64,000 nt of DNA from NCBI GenBank assembly GCA_020881835.1, contig CP052876.1, positions 992,001-1,056,000 of the forward strand, in the 5' to 3' direction. This document shows, one piece after another, positions 1-7,340 of the stretch. How positions within the stretch are numbered: the first letter of the stretch is position 1; each line of letters begins with the position of its first letter. The stretch is from Kineosporiaceae bacterium SCSIO 59966. GTDB lineage: Bacteria; Actinomycetota; Actinomycetes; Actinomycetales; SCSIO-59966. The notes beneath the pieces were generated by a model. That model was given only the letters and a program-made list of their open reading frames with translations. It did not search any database and had not been told where the DNA came from. Made by a program: the position numbers and the translations under genes.

Positions 1-917
1 CCCTGGAGGAGCGGGTGGCGGCGCTGCTCGGGCACGAGGCCGGCCTGTTCACCCCGACCGGGTCGCTGGCGAACATGCTCGGCGTCCGCCTGCTCGTGCC
101 GGCGGGCCGGGAGCTGCTGTGCGACTCCCTCGCCCACGTCGTCCGGGCCGAGCTCGGCGGCCACGCCGTGCTCGGCGGGGTGACGACCCGAACCTGGGCG
201 GCACCGCACGGGCTGCTCGACCCCGCGGCGCCGCTGGGGATGATGCTGCCGGACGCCGGGCCGTACCAGGTGTCGACCGCCGCGGTCGCGGTGGAGAACA
301 CCCACAACTTCGGCGGAGGCACGGTCCAGCCGCTGGACGCCCTGCGGGAGCTGCGCGCGGGCACGGCCGCGGCCGGTGTCGCCGTCCACGTCGACGGGGC
401 CCGGCTGTGGAACGCCTCGGTGGCCACCGGTGTCCCCCTGCACGAGTACGGGGCGCTCGCCGACACCGTCTCGGTGTGCCTGTCCAAGGGGCTCGGCGCC
501 CCGGTCGGCTCGGTGCTCGTGTCGTCGGCGGAGCGGATCGCCGAGGCGCGGGTGTGGCGCAAGCGCTACGGGGCGGGGATGCGTCAGGCAGGGGTGCTCG
601 CCGCGGCCGGGCTCCACGCCCTCGACCACCACGTCGAGCGCCTCGCCGAGGACCACGCCCGCGCCCGCCGGCTCGCCGAGGCCTGCGCGCAGGCCCGGCC
701 CGGCAGCGTCGACCCGGACGCCGTGCAGACCAACATCGTCGTCCTCGACGTCGACGCCGCCCCGTTCGCGCAGGCGGCGCTCGCCCAGGGCGTCGCGGTG
801 TCGGTCCTGGGCCGCCGGACCGTTCGGCTGGTGACCCACCTGGACGTCGACGACGAGGCCGTCGGGTACGCCGCCACCGTGCTGGCCGGGCTGCTGCGCG
901 GCGACGACCGGGGATGA
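1..917 (+). CDS. Low-specificity threonine aldolase, 5'-truncated by the window edge
   Basis: PLP-dependent enzyme cleaving L-threonine/allo-threonine to glycine and acetaldehyde. The frame is open from base 3, reading LEERVAALLGHEAGLFTPTG, the usual start of the mature fold-type I domain, so a few dozen N-terminal residues lie outside the window. Visible signatures are the substrate/PLP segment VENTHNFGGGTV, the cofactor aspartate in HVDGARLWNA, and the Schiff-base lysine in SVCLSKGLGAPVGS. The C-terminal small domain is complete and ends at TGA 915-917. The next gene starts inside this stop (ATGA, 914-917), so the two are probably translationally coupled. Family assignment is secure; exact substrate preference (Thr versus other beta-hydroxy amino acids) cannot be read from sequence. 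Confidence 0.93.
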   Translation, partial: LEERVAALLGHEAGLFTPTGSLANMLGVRLLVPAGRELLCDSLAHVVRAELGGHAVLGGVTTRTWAAPHGLLDPAAPLGMMLPDAGPYQVSTAAVAVENTHNFGGGTVQPLDALRELRAGTAAAGVAVHVDGARLWNASVATGVPLHEYGALADTVSVCLSKGLGAPVGSVLVSSAERIAEARVWRKRYGAGMRQAGVLAAAGLHALDHHVERLAEDHARARRLAEACAQARPGSVDPDAVQTNIVVLDVDAAPFAQAALAQGVAVSVLGRRTVRLVTHLDVDDEAVGYAATVLAGLLRGDDRG

Positions 918-1525
918 GTGGCCCGCCGGCCGGCGGGCCGGAGCCGGACGCCGCCCCCCGGGTGCTGCCACCCGGTCAGCGGCGGGCCAGCCGGCTCAAG
1001 GTCCTGCACTACGGACCGGTGCCCCGCCTGCGGGCGGACCGCTGGCGCCTGGTCGTCAGCGGGGCCACCGCCGACGGCCGGCAGCACGAGCTGGACCTCG
1101 ACGGGCTGCGCGCGCTGCCGCGGATCCGGGTCCGGGCCGACCTGCACTGCGTCGCCCGGTGGACGGTGCCCGACCTGGAGTGGGAGGGCCCGGCCACCCG
1201 GACCCTGCTGGAGGCCTTCCCGCCCGCGGACGACGCCACCCACGTGCTGGCCTGGGCCGAGTTCGGCTACTCGGCGACCCTGCGCGTCGACGATCTCGCC
1301 AGCCCCCGAGCCCTGCTCGCCACCCACCTCGACGGCGCCGAGCTCACCCCCGAGCACGGGCACCCCGTCCGGCTCGTCGTCCCGCACCTGTACGCGTGGA
1401 AGGGACCCAAGTGGCTGCGGGGCATCGAGTACCTGACCCGACCGGTGCGCGGGTTCTGGGAGGAGCGCGGCTACCACGCGGTGGGCGACCCGTGGCGCGA
1501 GGAGCGCTACTCCTACCAGGAGTGA
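914..1525 (+). CDS. Sulfite-oxidase-like molybdopterin-dependent oxidoreductase
   Basis: 203-residue protein of the short sulfite oxidase/YedY-like family, containing only the Moco-binding domain. The Mo-ligand cysteine is in the segment ADLHCVARWTVPDLEWEG (about residue 76), and the family's C-terminal block LYAWKGPKWLRG followed by FWEERGYHAVGDPWREERY is intact. There is no heme domain, no obvious twin-arginine signal and no membrane segment, so it is probably cytosolic. The first 25 residues are Pro/Gly-rich. It overlaps the threonine aldolase stop by 4 nt. Its physiological substrate and electron acceptor are unknown. A MOSC-domain gene, another molybdenum-related family, follows within 600 bp, with a small gene pair in between. 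Confidence 0.9.
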   Translation: MSGPPAGGPEPDAAPRVLPPGQRRASRLKVLHYGPVPRLRADRWRLVVSGATADGRQHELDLDGLRALPRIRVRADLHCVARWTVPDLEWEGPATRTLLEAFPPADDATHVLAWAEFGYSATLRVDDLASPRALLATHLDGAELTPEHGHPVRLVVPHLYAWKGPKWLRGIEYLTRPVRGFWEERGYHAVGDPWREERYSYQE

Positions 1526-1599
1526 GCGCCGGCGCGACGTAAGACGCCCAGTCCGAAGGCGATGGTGCAGGCGCTCACCCCGGTCTGCCGCATCTCGAC

Positions 1600-1605
1600 T
1601 ACGGT
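1600..1605 (+). promoter_or_regulatory. -10 hexamer of a leaderless promoter (DUF4258 gene)
   Basis: TACGGT lies exactly 7 nt before GTG 1613, so transcription would begin at or next to the start codon. No Shine-Dalgarno sequence precedes that GTG. The same arrangement recurs before many genes here. No convincing -35 box is visible. Confidence 0.5.
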
Positions 1606-1612
1606 GCGCAAC

Positions 1613-1849
1613 GTGCCGCTTCGACCATCCGCCCACGCCAGGCAACGGATGAGGCAGCGAGGGATCGCCCTCTCGGAGATCGAGGAGGTTCTGCTCAGCC
1701 CGCGAACCTCCTACGCCTCGCGCGAGTATCCGGGGGAACGGACGGTCGTTCTCGGGGAGACATCCGGGGGTCGGAGGCTGAAGGTGGTGATCGTGACGCA
1801 CGATCCTGATGTGGTGGTCACCGTCGCCGATCGCAGCGGAGAGGAGTAG
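1613..1849 (+). CDS. DUF4258 protein, putative toxin of a toxin-antitoxin-like pair
   Basis: 78-residue basic protein. It shows the family features HARQRMRQRGIALSEIEEVL (residues about 7-26) and a C-terminal beta-rich half (RTVVLGETSGGRRLKVVIVT) resembling RelE/BrnT-like small folds. The start at GTG 1613 is chosen because a TACGGT hexamer sits 7 nt upstream and the Pfam-like domain begins directly after it; an in-frame GTG at 1562 would add 17 unconserved residues. The stop TAG is itself the first half of the -10 hexamer for the following DUF2283 gene. DUF4258 genes often sit next to DUF2283 genes, which supports a toxin/antitoxin-like role, but toxic activity is inferred only. Confidence 0.8.
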   Translation: MPLRPSAHARQRMRQRGIALSEIEEVLLSPRTSYASREYPGERTVVLGETSGGRRLKVVIVTHDPDVVVTVADRSGEE

Positions 1850-1852
1850 CCT
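1847..1852 (+). promoter_or_regulatory. -10 hexamer (DUF2283 gene), overlapping the upstream stop codon
   Basis: TAGCCT overlaps the TAG stop of the DUF4258 gene and is followed by 6 nt and GTG 1859. This would give the second gene of the pair its own leaderless transcript, a way to produce more antitoxin than toxin. Confidence 0.5.
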
Positions 1853-1858
1853 GAGCCG

Positions 1859-2113
1859 GTGCTCGTGCAGTACGACCCGGACGTGGGCGCCACTTACGTG
1901 GTGCTCTCGGAGACCCCGTGCGCCCGGACGGTTGAGGTGGGCGACCTCGTCGCAGTGGACGTCGACGAGCACGGCGATCCCGTCGGAGTCGACTTCGCCG
2001 TTGCTGTGCACCAGATCACGGAGTCGATGATCGCCGAGGTCGTCTCTGTGTTCCCTGAGCTCAAGCCCGTGATCGGCGACTCTCGCGAGTGGATGCCCCA
2101 GCTGTCCTACTGA
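1859..2113 (+). CDS. DUF2283 protein, putative antitoxin partner
   Basis: 84-residue acidic protein matching the DUF2283 pattern: YDPDVGATYVVLSETP, then an acidic hairpin VDVDEHGDPVGVDF (residues about 33-47), followed by a C-terminal helix-rich tail with VFPELKP. It starts 9 nt after the DUF4258 stop. Its net negative charge against the basic partner is typical for an antitoxin. There is no recognisable DNA-binding domain, so autoregulation of the pair is not evident. Base composition is somewhat less GC-extreme than its neighbours (many AT-containing codons), as in the DUF4258 gene, which hints that the pair may have been acquired. The role is an inference from family and pairing. Confidence 0.8.
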   Translation: MLVQYDPDVGATYVVLSETPCARTVEVGDLVAVDVDEHGDPVGVDFAVAVHQITESMIAEVVSVFPELKPVIGDSREWMPQLSY

Positions 2114-2118
2114 GCTCG

Positions 2119-2817
2119 ATGAGGATCACGTCCCTGACTCGGTACCCGGTCAAGTCCCTCGGCGGCGAGAGCCTCGAAGCGGTGGACGTGGTGCTCCGCG
2201 GCCTGGCCGGCGACCGGTCCTGGTACGTGCAAACCGAGGACGGCCGGATCGGCAGTGCCAAGTCGTCCCGCCGGTTCGGTCGGGTCGGGGGCCTGCTCGA
2301 CCTCGCTGCGACCACCGGCCCGGCCGGTCCCGTGGTCACCTTCCCGGACGGGGCCGTCCACCCCGTGGGCACACCGGACGCCGACGCCGCCCTGGCGGCG
2401 CACACCGGCCAGCCGGTGCGGTTCGCCGCCGAGGACGACACCAGCACGTTCGACGCGGGCCCGGTGCACCTGCTGACCGCCTCCGCCCTGCGCCGGCTCG
2501 CCGACGCCGTCGGCGAGGAGGTGGACGGCCGGCGGTTCCGCGCCAACGTGCTCCTCGACGACCTGCTCCCCGGCCGGGAGGACCTCCCCCCGGAGGAGGC
2601 GTGGCGCACCCTTCGCCTCGGGCCTGAGGTGGTGCTGAGGGTCGAGGGCCTGATGCCCCGCTGCGTCATGGTGACGATGGCGACCCGGGACCTGCCCGCC
2701 GACCGTCGCGTCCTGCGTGCCGTGCACGCGACGGCCGGCGGCAGCCTCGGGGTGTGGGCCACCGTCGTCCAGCCCGGACGGGTGGCGGCCGGCGACGAGG
2801 TGCGGGTCGGGACCTGA
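2119..2817 (+). CDS. MOSC domain-containing protein
   Basis: 232-residue protein with an N-terminal MOSC beta-barrel (MRITSLTRYPVKSLGGESL, residues 1-19) and the C-terminal MOSC core including LMPRCVMVTMATRDLPADR (about residues 175-195), whose cysteine is the conserved position thought to bind sulfur or metal in mARC/MOSC proteins. The start at ATG 2119 fits the family N-terminus exactly. MOSC proteins act in molybdenum-cofactor sulfuration or as Moco-dependent reductases. A functional link with the molybdoenzyme at 914-1525 is plausible but not shown. The gene converges on the transporter at 2833. Confidence 0.88.
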   Translation: MRITSLTRYPVKSLGGESLEAVDVVLRGLAGDRSWYVQTEDGRIGSAKSSRRFGRVGGLLDLAATTGPAGPVVTFPDGAVHPVGTPDADAALAAHTGQPVRFAAEDDTSTFDAGPVHLLTASALRRLADAVGEEVDGRRFRANVLLDDLLPGREDLPPEEAWRTLRLGPEVVLRVEGLMPRCVMVTMATRDLPADRRVLRAVHATAGGSLGVWATVVQPGRVAAGDEVRVGT

Positions 2818-2832
2818 TCGGCCCGGTCCCGG

Positions 2833-3750
2833 TCAGGGCTCGTGGTGCAGCGCCTCGGCCGGCGGGTCGAGCGCGGCGGGCAGCTCCCGCCGGGAGCGCC
2901 GCGGACCGAGCTCGGCGAGGTACATCGCCGCCAGCACGAGCGCGCCGCCGGCCAGCACCCGCGGGCCCAGCGACTCCCCGCCGAGCAGGACCGCGAACAC
3001 GGCGGCGAAGACCGGCTCGGTGGTCATGACGATCGCCGCCCGGGTGGCCGGCAGGTGCGCCTGCGCCCACGTCTGGACGACGAGCGCACCGGCCCCGGCG
3101 ACCAGCGCCATGTACAGCACCGCGGCCCACACCCCGCCGTCCGGTGGGACGGTGATCCCGTCCGGGACGGCGGCGACCGTGCACGTCGTCGCGATGGCCA
3201 GCATCTGCACCGTGGACAGGCCGACGGCCTGCCGGCGGTCGGACCAGGCGCCCAGACCCACGATGTGCAGCGCGTAGACCGCTGCGCTCGCGAACGTGAC
3301 CGCCTCGCCGAACCCGACGGCCAGGCCACGCAGCGACAGCACGGCGAGCCCGGCGGTGGCCAGCAGCACGGCCAGCCAGGTCGTGCCCGGTGTCCGGGTG
3401 CGCAGCAGCACCCCGGCCAGGACAGGGGTGAGCACGACGTACATGCCGGTGACGAAGCCGGACACCGACGCGGAGGTGTGCTCCAGCCCCCAGGTCTGCA
3501 GCAGCTGCGCGACGCCGTAGACGGCGCCGAGCAGGAGGCCGTGCCGCCAGGCCGCCGCGTCGAGGCGGCGCAGCTGCGGCCAGGACGCCGCCACCATCAC
3601 CACGGCCGCCACCCAGAACCGGACGGCGAGGAAGTCCGCCACCGGCAGGACGGTCACGACGTCCTTGATCAGGAAGAAGGTCGAGCCCCAGACGGCGGTC
3701 ACCGCGGTGAGGCCGAGGGTGGCTGCGACCTCGGTCCGAGGCCTGCCCAT
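2833..3750 (-). CDS. EamA/DMT family transporter
   Basis: 305-residue inner-membrane protein with about ten hydrophobic helices arranged as two EamA repeats. The first repeat begins with LGLTAVTAVWGSTFFLIKDV (about residues 12-31), including the W-G-S/T-F pattern typical of the RhaT/EamA branch. The second contains the matching TTEPVFAAVFAVLLGGESL segment (about residues 240-258). These proteins export small metabolites such as amino acids, nucleosides or drugs; the substrate cannot be predicted. The C-terminus is a short basic cytosolic tail. Its ATG start lies 4 nt downstream of the kinase stop codon on the same strand, so the two are probably cotranscribed. Confidence 0.9.
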   Translation of the reverse strand: MGRPRTEVAATLGLTAVTAVWGSTFFLIKDVVTVLPVADFLAVRFWVAAVVMVAASWPQLRRLDAAAWRHGLLLGAVYGVAQLLQTWGLEHTSASVSGFVTGMYVVLTPVLAGVLLRTRTPGTTWLAVLLATAGLAVLSLRGLAVGFGEAVTFASAAVYALHIVGLGAWSDRRQAVGLSTVQMLAIATTCTVAAVPDGITVPPDGGVWAAVLYMALVAGAGALVVQTWAQAHLPATRAAIVMTTEPVFAAVFAVLLGGESLGPRVLAGGALVLAAMYLAELGPRRSRRELPAALDPPAEALHHEP

Positions 3751-3754
3751 CGGG

Positions 3755-5713
3755 TCAGACGACCCGGACCACGACGGTGCTGCCCTTGCGGACCTCGCTG
3801 CCGGCGGGAGGGTCCGTGGAGTGGACGGTGCCGAAGATGCCGCCGAGCAGCCGCTCCACCTCGACCTCGAGACCGGCCTCCTCGAGCACCGCTCGGGCCT
3901 CTCTGAGCTGGCTGCCCTGCACCTGCGGGACGGTGACCAGCGGCGGCCCGCTCGACACGACCAGCGCGACGGGGTCCCCCCGGAACAGGGTGCCGTCGGC
4001 GGGGTCCTGGGCGATGACGTCGCCCTCGGCGACCTCCTCGCTCGGCTGGGTGGTGACCTCGCCGACGGCGAGCTCGGCGCCGGTCAGGGTCTGCTCCGCC
4101 TGCTCGCGAGAGGACCCCACGACCGTGGGCACCTCGATCGGCTGCCGTCCCAGGGACACCACGACGGCGACCGGTTCCCCTCGGCGCAACCGCTCGCCCT
4201 CGGCGACGGACTGCGACACGACCAGACCCTTCGCGACGTCCTCGCTGTACTCCTCGGTCACGTCGCCGAGCGCGAGCCGGGCGTCCTCGAGCGTGGTGCG
4301 TGCCTCCTCCAGGGGGAGACCGGCCAGCGGCGGGACGGCGACGAACTCCGGCCCGGCGGACACGACCAGCGTGACGGCACCTCCGCGGCGCACCTGCTCG
4401 CCCGGTCCCGGCTCGGTGGCCGCGACCTGCCCTTCGGGCACCTCGTCGTCGTACCGCTCGGTGACCTCTGGCTGCAGGCCGGCCTCGGTCAGCACGCTGC
4501 GCGCGTCGGCGACCGGCTGCCCGACGACGGCGGGCGTCGTCGTCCAGGCGCCGGGACCGGCGCTGGTCCACCACAGGCCGACGCCGGTCGCCAGCGCCCC
4601 GACGAGCAGCACCGCCAGCGTGAGCAGCAGCCCGCGTCGCCGGTCGCGGCGGGCAGGCGGGACGTCGGGTCCGCCGTCACCGGCCGGCCGCGACGTGCCG
4701 TCCTCCTGGTCGGTCCCGGACGGCGCGAGCCGGGCGTGCTCGGCGGTGTCGTCGAGGGGCAGGGCGAGCGCGGCCCCGGTGCGGGGCAGGGCGAGGGTCC
4801 GGCCGTCCCCGGGCTCGCCCGCGCCGGCGGCTGCGCCGGCCGCGGTCCGGTCGAGGTCCTCCTCGCTGAGGGCGGCCCGGACGTCGCGGACCTCGGCGAG
4901 CAGCACCCGGGCGTCGGCGGGACGGCGGTCGGGGTCGCGCGAGGTGGCCCACTGGACGAGCTCGTCGATCTCCGCCGGCAGCCCCGGGGCGTGCTCGGAC
5001 GGGGCCGGGACGTCGGTGTTGACGTGCTGGTAGGCCACCTGGATCGGGACCTCGCCGGTGAACGGCTGGCTGCCGGTGAGCATCTCGAACAGCACGACGC
5101 CGGCGGCGTAGACGTCGCTGCGCGCGTCGGCGACCCCCCGCAGCACGAGCTCGGGGGACAGGTACGCGACGGTGCCGATGAGCATGCCCTGGGTCGTCCC
5201 GCTGGCGGCGCTGCTGGCGGCCCGGGCGAGGCCGAAGTCGGCCACCTTGACCCGGCCGTCGTCGGCGAGCAGCACGTTCTCGGGCTTGACGTCACGGTGC
5301 ACGATGCCCGCGCGGTGGGCCGCGCCGAGGGCGTCGAGGACGGGCTCGAGCACGCCGAGCGCCTCCCGCGGGGACAGCGGCGCCGAGGTGGCCAGCAGGT
5401 CCCGCAGGGTCTGCCCCGGCACGTACTCCATCGCCAGGTAGACGCAGTCGCCGTCCGCGCCCTGGTCGTACACCGCGACGACGTTGGGGTGGGACAGCCG
5501 GGCCGCGGAGCGGGCCTCCCGGTGGAACCGGGCGACGAACTGCTCGTCGTCGGCGAGGTGCGGGTGCATGACCTTGAGCGCGACGTCCCGCTCCAGGCGG
5601 GTGTCGGTGGCCAGGTAGACGGTGGCCATCCCGCCGCGGGCGACCCGGGAGCGGACGACGTAGCGGCCGTCGACCGACCGGCCGACGAGCGGGTCGCTCA
5701 CCGCTGTGTCCAC
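3755..5713 (-). CDS. PASTA-domain Ser/Thr protein kinase, PknL-position homologue
   Basis: 652-residue transmembrane kinase. The cytosolic kinase domain (about 17-275) has the glycine loop ARGGMATVYLA, catalytic lysine K47 (DVALKVM), HRDVKPEN with D141, and DFG at 159-161. A Pro/Gly-rich juxtamembrane linker leads to one membrane helix (about 361-382) and four extracellular PASTA repeats (about 391-652) that bind peptidoglycan or lipid II fragments. Its position next to an Rv2175c-like gene and crtE/metF equals that of M. tuberculosis pknL; the mycobacterial PknL lacks PASTA repeats, so this version carries its own sensor. GTG 5713 is preceded 7 nt upstream by TAGACT (minus strand), suggesting a leaderless mRNA. 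Likely targets include the Rv2175c-like protein at 7339. Confidence 0.95.
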   Translation of the reverse strand: MDTAVSDPLVGRSVDGRYVVRSRVARGGMATVYLATDTRLERDVALKVMHPHLADDEQFVARFHREARSAARLSHPNVVAVYDQGADGDCVYLAMEYVPGQTLRDLLATSAPLSPREALGVLEPVLDALGAAHRAGIVHRDVKPENVLLADDGRVKVADFGLARAASSAASGTTQGMLIGTVAYLSPELVLRGVADARSDVYAAGVVLFEMLTGSQPFTGEVPIQVAYQHVNTDVPAPSEHAPGLPAEIDELVQWATSRDPDRRPADARVLLAEVRDVRAALSEEDLDRTAAGAAAGAGEPGDGRTLALPRTGAALALPLDDTAEHARLAPSGTDQEDGTSRPAGDGGPDVPPARRDRRRGLLLTLAVLLVGALATGVGLWWTSAGPGAWTTTPAVVGQPVADARSVLTEAGLQPEVTERYDDEVPEGQVAATEPGPGEQVRRGGAVTLVVSAGPEFVAVPPLAGLPLEEARTTLEDARLALGDVTEEYSEDVAKGLVVSQSVAEGERLRRGEPVAVVVSLGRQPIEVPTVVGSSREQAEQTLTGAELAVGEVTTQPSEEVAEGDVIAQDPADGTLFRGDPVALVVSSGPPLVTVPQVQGSQLREARAVLEEAGLEVEVERLLGGIFGTVHSTDPPAGSEVRKGSTVVVRVV

Positions 5714-5720
5714 CCGCGGG

Positions 5721-5726
5721 AGTCTA
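5721..5726 (-). promoter_or_regulatory. -10 hexamer of the kinase gene
   Basis: On the minus strand TAGACT is followed by 7 nt and the GTG start at 5713. There is no ribosome-binding site between them, so a leaderless transcript is likely. Confidence 0.5.
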
Positions 5727-5770
5727 CGGTCGCCACCCGGCCGAACGGCGCAGGCGGGCCGTCGGCGCCG

Positions 5771-7144
5771 TTACCGGAAACGCGCCATCAGGGTCTGCAC
5801 GTTGGCGACGTAGCGCCGGGTGTCCGGGTACATCCCGTTGCGGCGCACCCCGGCCAGGCCCTGGTAGTAGCCGGCGATGGCGGTGCCCAGGTCGTCGGGC
5901 TCCGAGCGCAGCAGGGAGCGCAGGATGACGACGCCGGCGGTGGCGTTGTCGTGCGGGTCGAGCAGGTCCAGCGGGCGCCCGGCCAGGTCGGAGGCCCACC
6001 GCCCCGAGGACGGGATCACCTGCATCACCCCGACCGCGTTGGCGGGGGAGACGGCGCGCATGTTGAAGCCCGACTCCTGGTACGCGACCGCCAGGGCCAG
6101 CGCCGGGTCAACGCCCCACTGCCGGGCCGTGTCGGCGACGATCGTGCGCATCTGGTCCCGGGAGGGGACGTCGCGGGTGGCGAGGACCTCGCGGTTGGCC
6201 GCGGCGGCCTCGGCGACCGGGCCGGGGTAGGTGCGCCCGGCGAAGGTGTTCGGGACCGGGGTCGGGCCGGCCGGCAGCCGCAGCTGCTCGCCGACGCGGA
6301 TCGTGCCCGGGCCGTCCAGGCCGGGGTTCGCCTCGCGCAGCGCGGCGACCGTCGTGCCCTCCCGGACGGCGATGTGGCTCAGCGTGTCCCCGGCGCGGAC
6401 CGTGTACGGGCGGGTGGAGCGGACCACGGGGGCGACCGGCGGGGTCGGCGCGGCGGCGCCCGGCAGCCGCAGGGTCTGCCCGGTGCGGATGATGCTGGTG
6501 GCGCTGAGCCCGTTGAGCCGCAGGATCTCGGTCATCGGCAGCCCGGTCCGCGCGGCGATGTGGCTGACGGTGTCCCCGGCCCGCACCGTGTACGTGGTCT
6601 GCCCGGAGTCCGTGGTCTGCCCGGACGCGCCGCCGGCCGGCGCCGGTGAGGACGACGAGGACGGCGATGCCGAGGTGGCGGACGGGATCGTCAGGGTCTG
6701 GCCCACCCGGATGAGGGCCCTGGAGTCCAGCCCGTTGGCGCTGACGATCGCCGAGACCGACGTGCCGGTGCGCGCCGCGATGTGGCTGACGGTGTCCCCG
6801 GCCCGGACGGTGTACCGCAGCGCGGTGGGGGCCGCCGGGGCAGGACCTCGGGTGGCTGACGGGCCGGGCACGGTGAGCCGCTGGCCGACCCGGATGGTGG
6901 CCCGGGAGTCCAGCCCGTTGGCGCTGACGATGGCCGAGACCGACGTGCCGGTGCGCACGGCGATGTGGCTGACGGTGTCCCCGGCCCGGACGACGACGGT
7001 GCCCGCTGCGGCGGCCGGCGCGGCGAGCGTGGCGCCGAGCGCGGTCGTCCCGAGAGTGGCCAGGGCTGCCGCGGCGCGGCGGCGGCCGTGACCGGCCGGT
7101 GCGCTGGGGGCCGGGTCGGCGGTGCGAGCGGCGCTGGACTGCAT
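5771..7144 (-). CDS. Secreted LysM-repeat lytic transglycosylase
   Basis: 457-residue secreted wall enzyme. It has an Arg-rich N-region, a hydrophobic core and an Ala-rich cleavage zone (signal peptide about 1-47). Four LysM modules follow (about 48-93, 110-154, 184-228 and 246-291), each with the V-R-A-G-D-T-(V/L)-S-H-I-A core that binds GlcNAc chains, and then a C-terminal SLT domain (about 325-450) with catalytic glutamate E357 in AVAYQESGF. Ser/Pro/Ala linkers separate modules 2 and 3. It would cleave glycan strands outside the membrane. LysM1 and LysM2 are nearly identical at DNA level (see repeat entry). A GGAGGA Shine-Dalgarno lies just upstream of ATG 7144. It sits between the kinase and its probable substrate gene. 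Confidence 0.93.
   Translation of the reverse strand: MQSSAARTADPAPSAPAGHGRRRAAAALATLGTTALGATLAAPAAAAGTVVVRAGDTVSHIAVRTGTSVSAIVSANGLDSRATIRVGQRLTVPGPSATRGPAPAAPTALRYTVRAGDTVSHIAARTGTSVSAIVSANGLDSRALIRVGQTLTIPSATSASPSSSSSPAPAGGASGQTTDSGQTTYTVRAGDTVSHIAARTGLPMTEILRLNGLSATSIIRTGQTLRLPGAAAPTPPVAPVVRSTRPYTVRAGDTLSHIAVREGTTVAALREANPGLDGPGTIRVGEQLRLPAGPTPVPNTFAGRTYPGPVAEAAAANREVLATRDVPSRDQMRTIVADTARQWGVDPALALAVAYQESGFNMRAVSPANAVGVMQVIPSSGRWASDLAGRPLDLLDPHDNATAGVVILRSLLRSEPDDLGTAIAGYYQGLAGVRRNGMYPDTRRYVANVQTLMARFR
6723..6810 (-). repeat. Near-identical LysM duplication, copy encoding LysM2
   Basis: This stretch and 6906-6993 differ at only a few bases over about 88 bp and are 183 bp (61 codons) apart. 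They encode the second and first LysM modules. LysM3 shares only the core segment. Confidence 0.85.
6906..6993 (-). repeat. Near-identical LysM duplication, copy encoding LysM1
   Basis: This is the partner of 6723-6810. Near-identity including synonymous positions points to recent duplication or gene conversion of one LysM module. Confidence 0.85.
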
Positions 7145-7289
7145 GCGGTGTCCTGTCCTCCGGTCGGCCGGTGCCCGCGACCCGGGGGGCCCGGGCCGGC
7201 TGGTGCGGCTGTCATGCTGTGAGACTGGTGTGACTCACGTGGCGTGCGGGACGCTACACGAGCGGTGGTGGTCGGGTCACGAGTTACAC

Positions 7290-7309
7290 CGGCGGAATTC
7301 GCTCCGCCG
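7290..7309. promoter_or_regulatory. Hairpin/dyad upstream of the Rv2175c-like gene
   Basis: A 7-bp perfect inverted repeat, CGGCGGA with loop ATTCGC and TCCGCCG, lies in the 194-bp divergent region between the LysM gene and the 7339 gene. Its function is unknown. Elsewhere in 7145-7338 I see only the LysM gene's Shine-Dalgarno and the second dyad at 7314. Confidence 0.4.
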
Positions 7310-7313
7310 CTGG

Positions 7314-7340
7314 ACGGGGCCCGTGGCAGGCTGGCCCCGT
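7314..7340 (+). promoter_or_regulatory. Candidate operator: 8-bp dyad flanking -10 and start codon of the Rv2175c-like gene
   Basis: ACGGGGCC (7314-7321) and its exact reverse complement GGCCCCGT (7333-7340) flank 11 nt that end with CAGGCT (7327-7332), which lies 6 nt before GTG 7339 and is a plausible -10. The right arm covers the start codon. Because the gene encodes a predicted DNA-binding protein, autoregulation is an attractive inference. Confidence 0.4.

Noticed and set aside
3665-6649. 994-codon plus-strand open frame opposite the kinase and LysM genes
   Set aside because: Antisense shadow of two clear minus-strand genes. Its translation is Gly/Arg/Val-rich without domains, as expected from high-GC antisense reading.
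7217-7237. Imperfect palindrome GTGAG...CTCAC upstream of the LysM gene
   Set aside because: Only five bases pair at each end and the rest mismatches; not better than chance.
7145-7338. Possible c-di-AMP (ydaO) riboswitch before the LysM wall hydrolase
   Set aside because: Such riboswitches often precede actinobacterial wall hydrolases, but I could not find the conserved core here.
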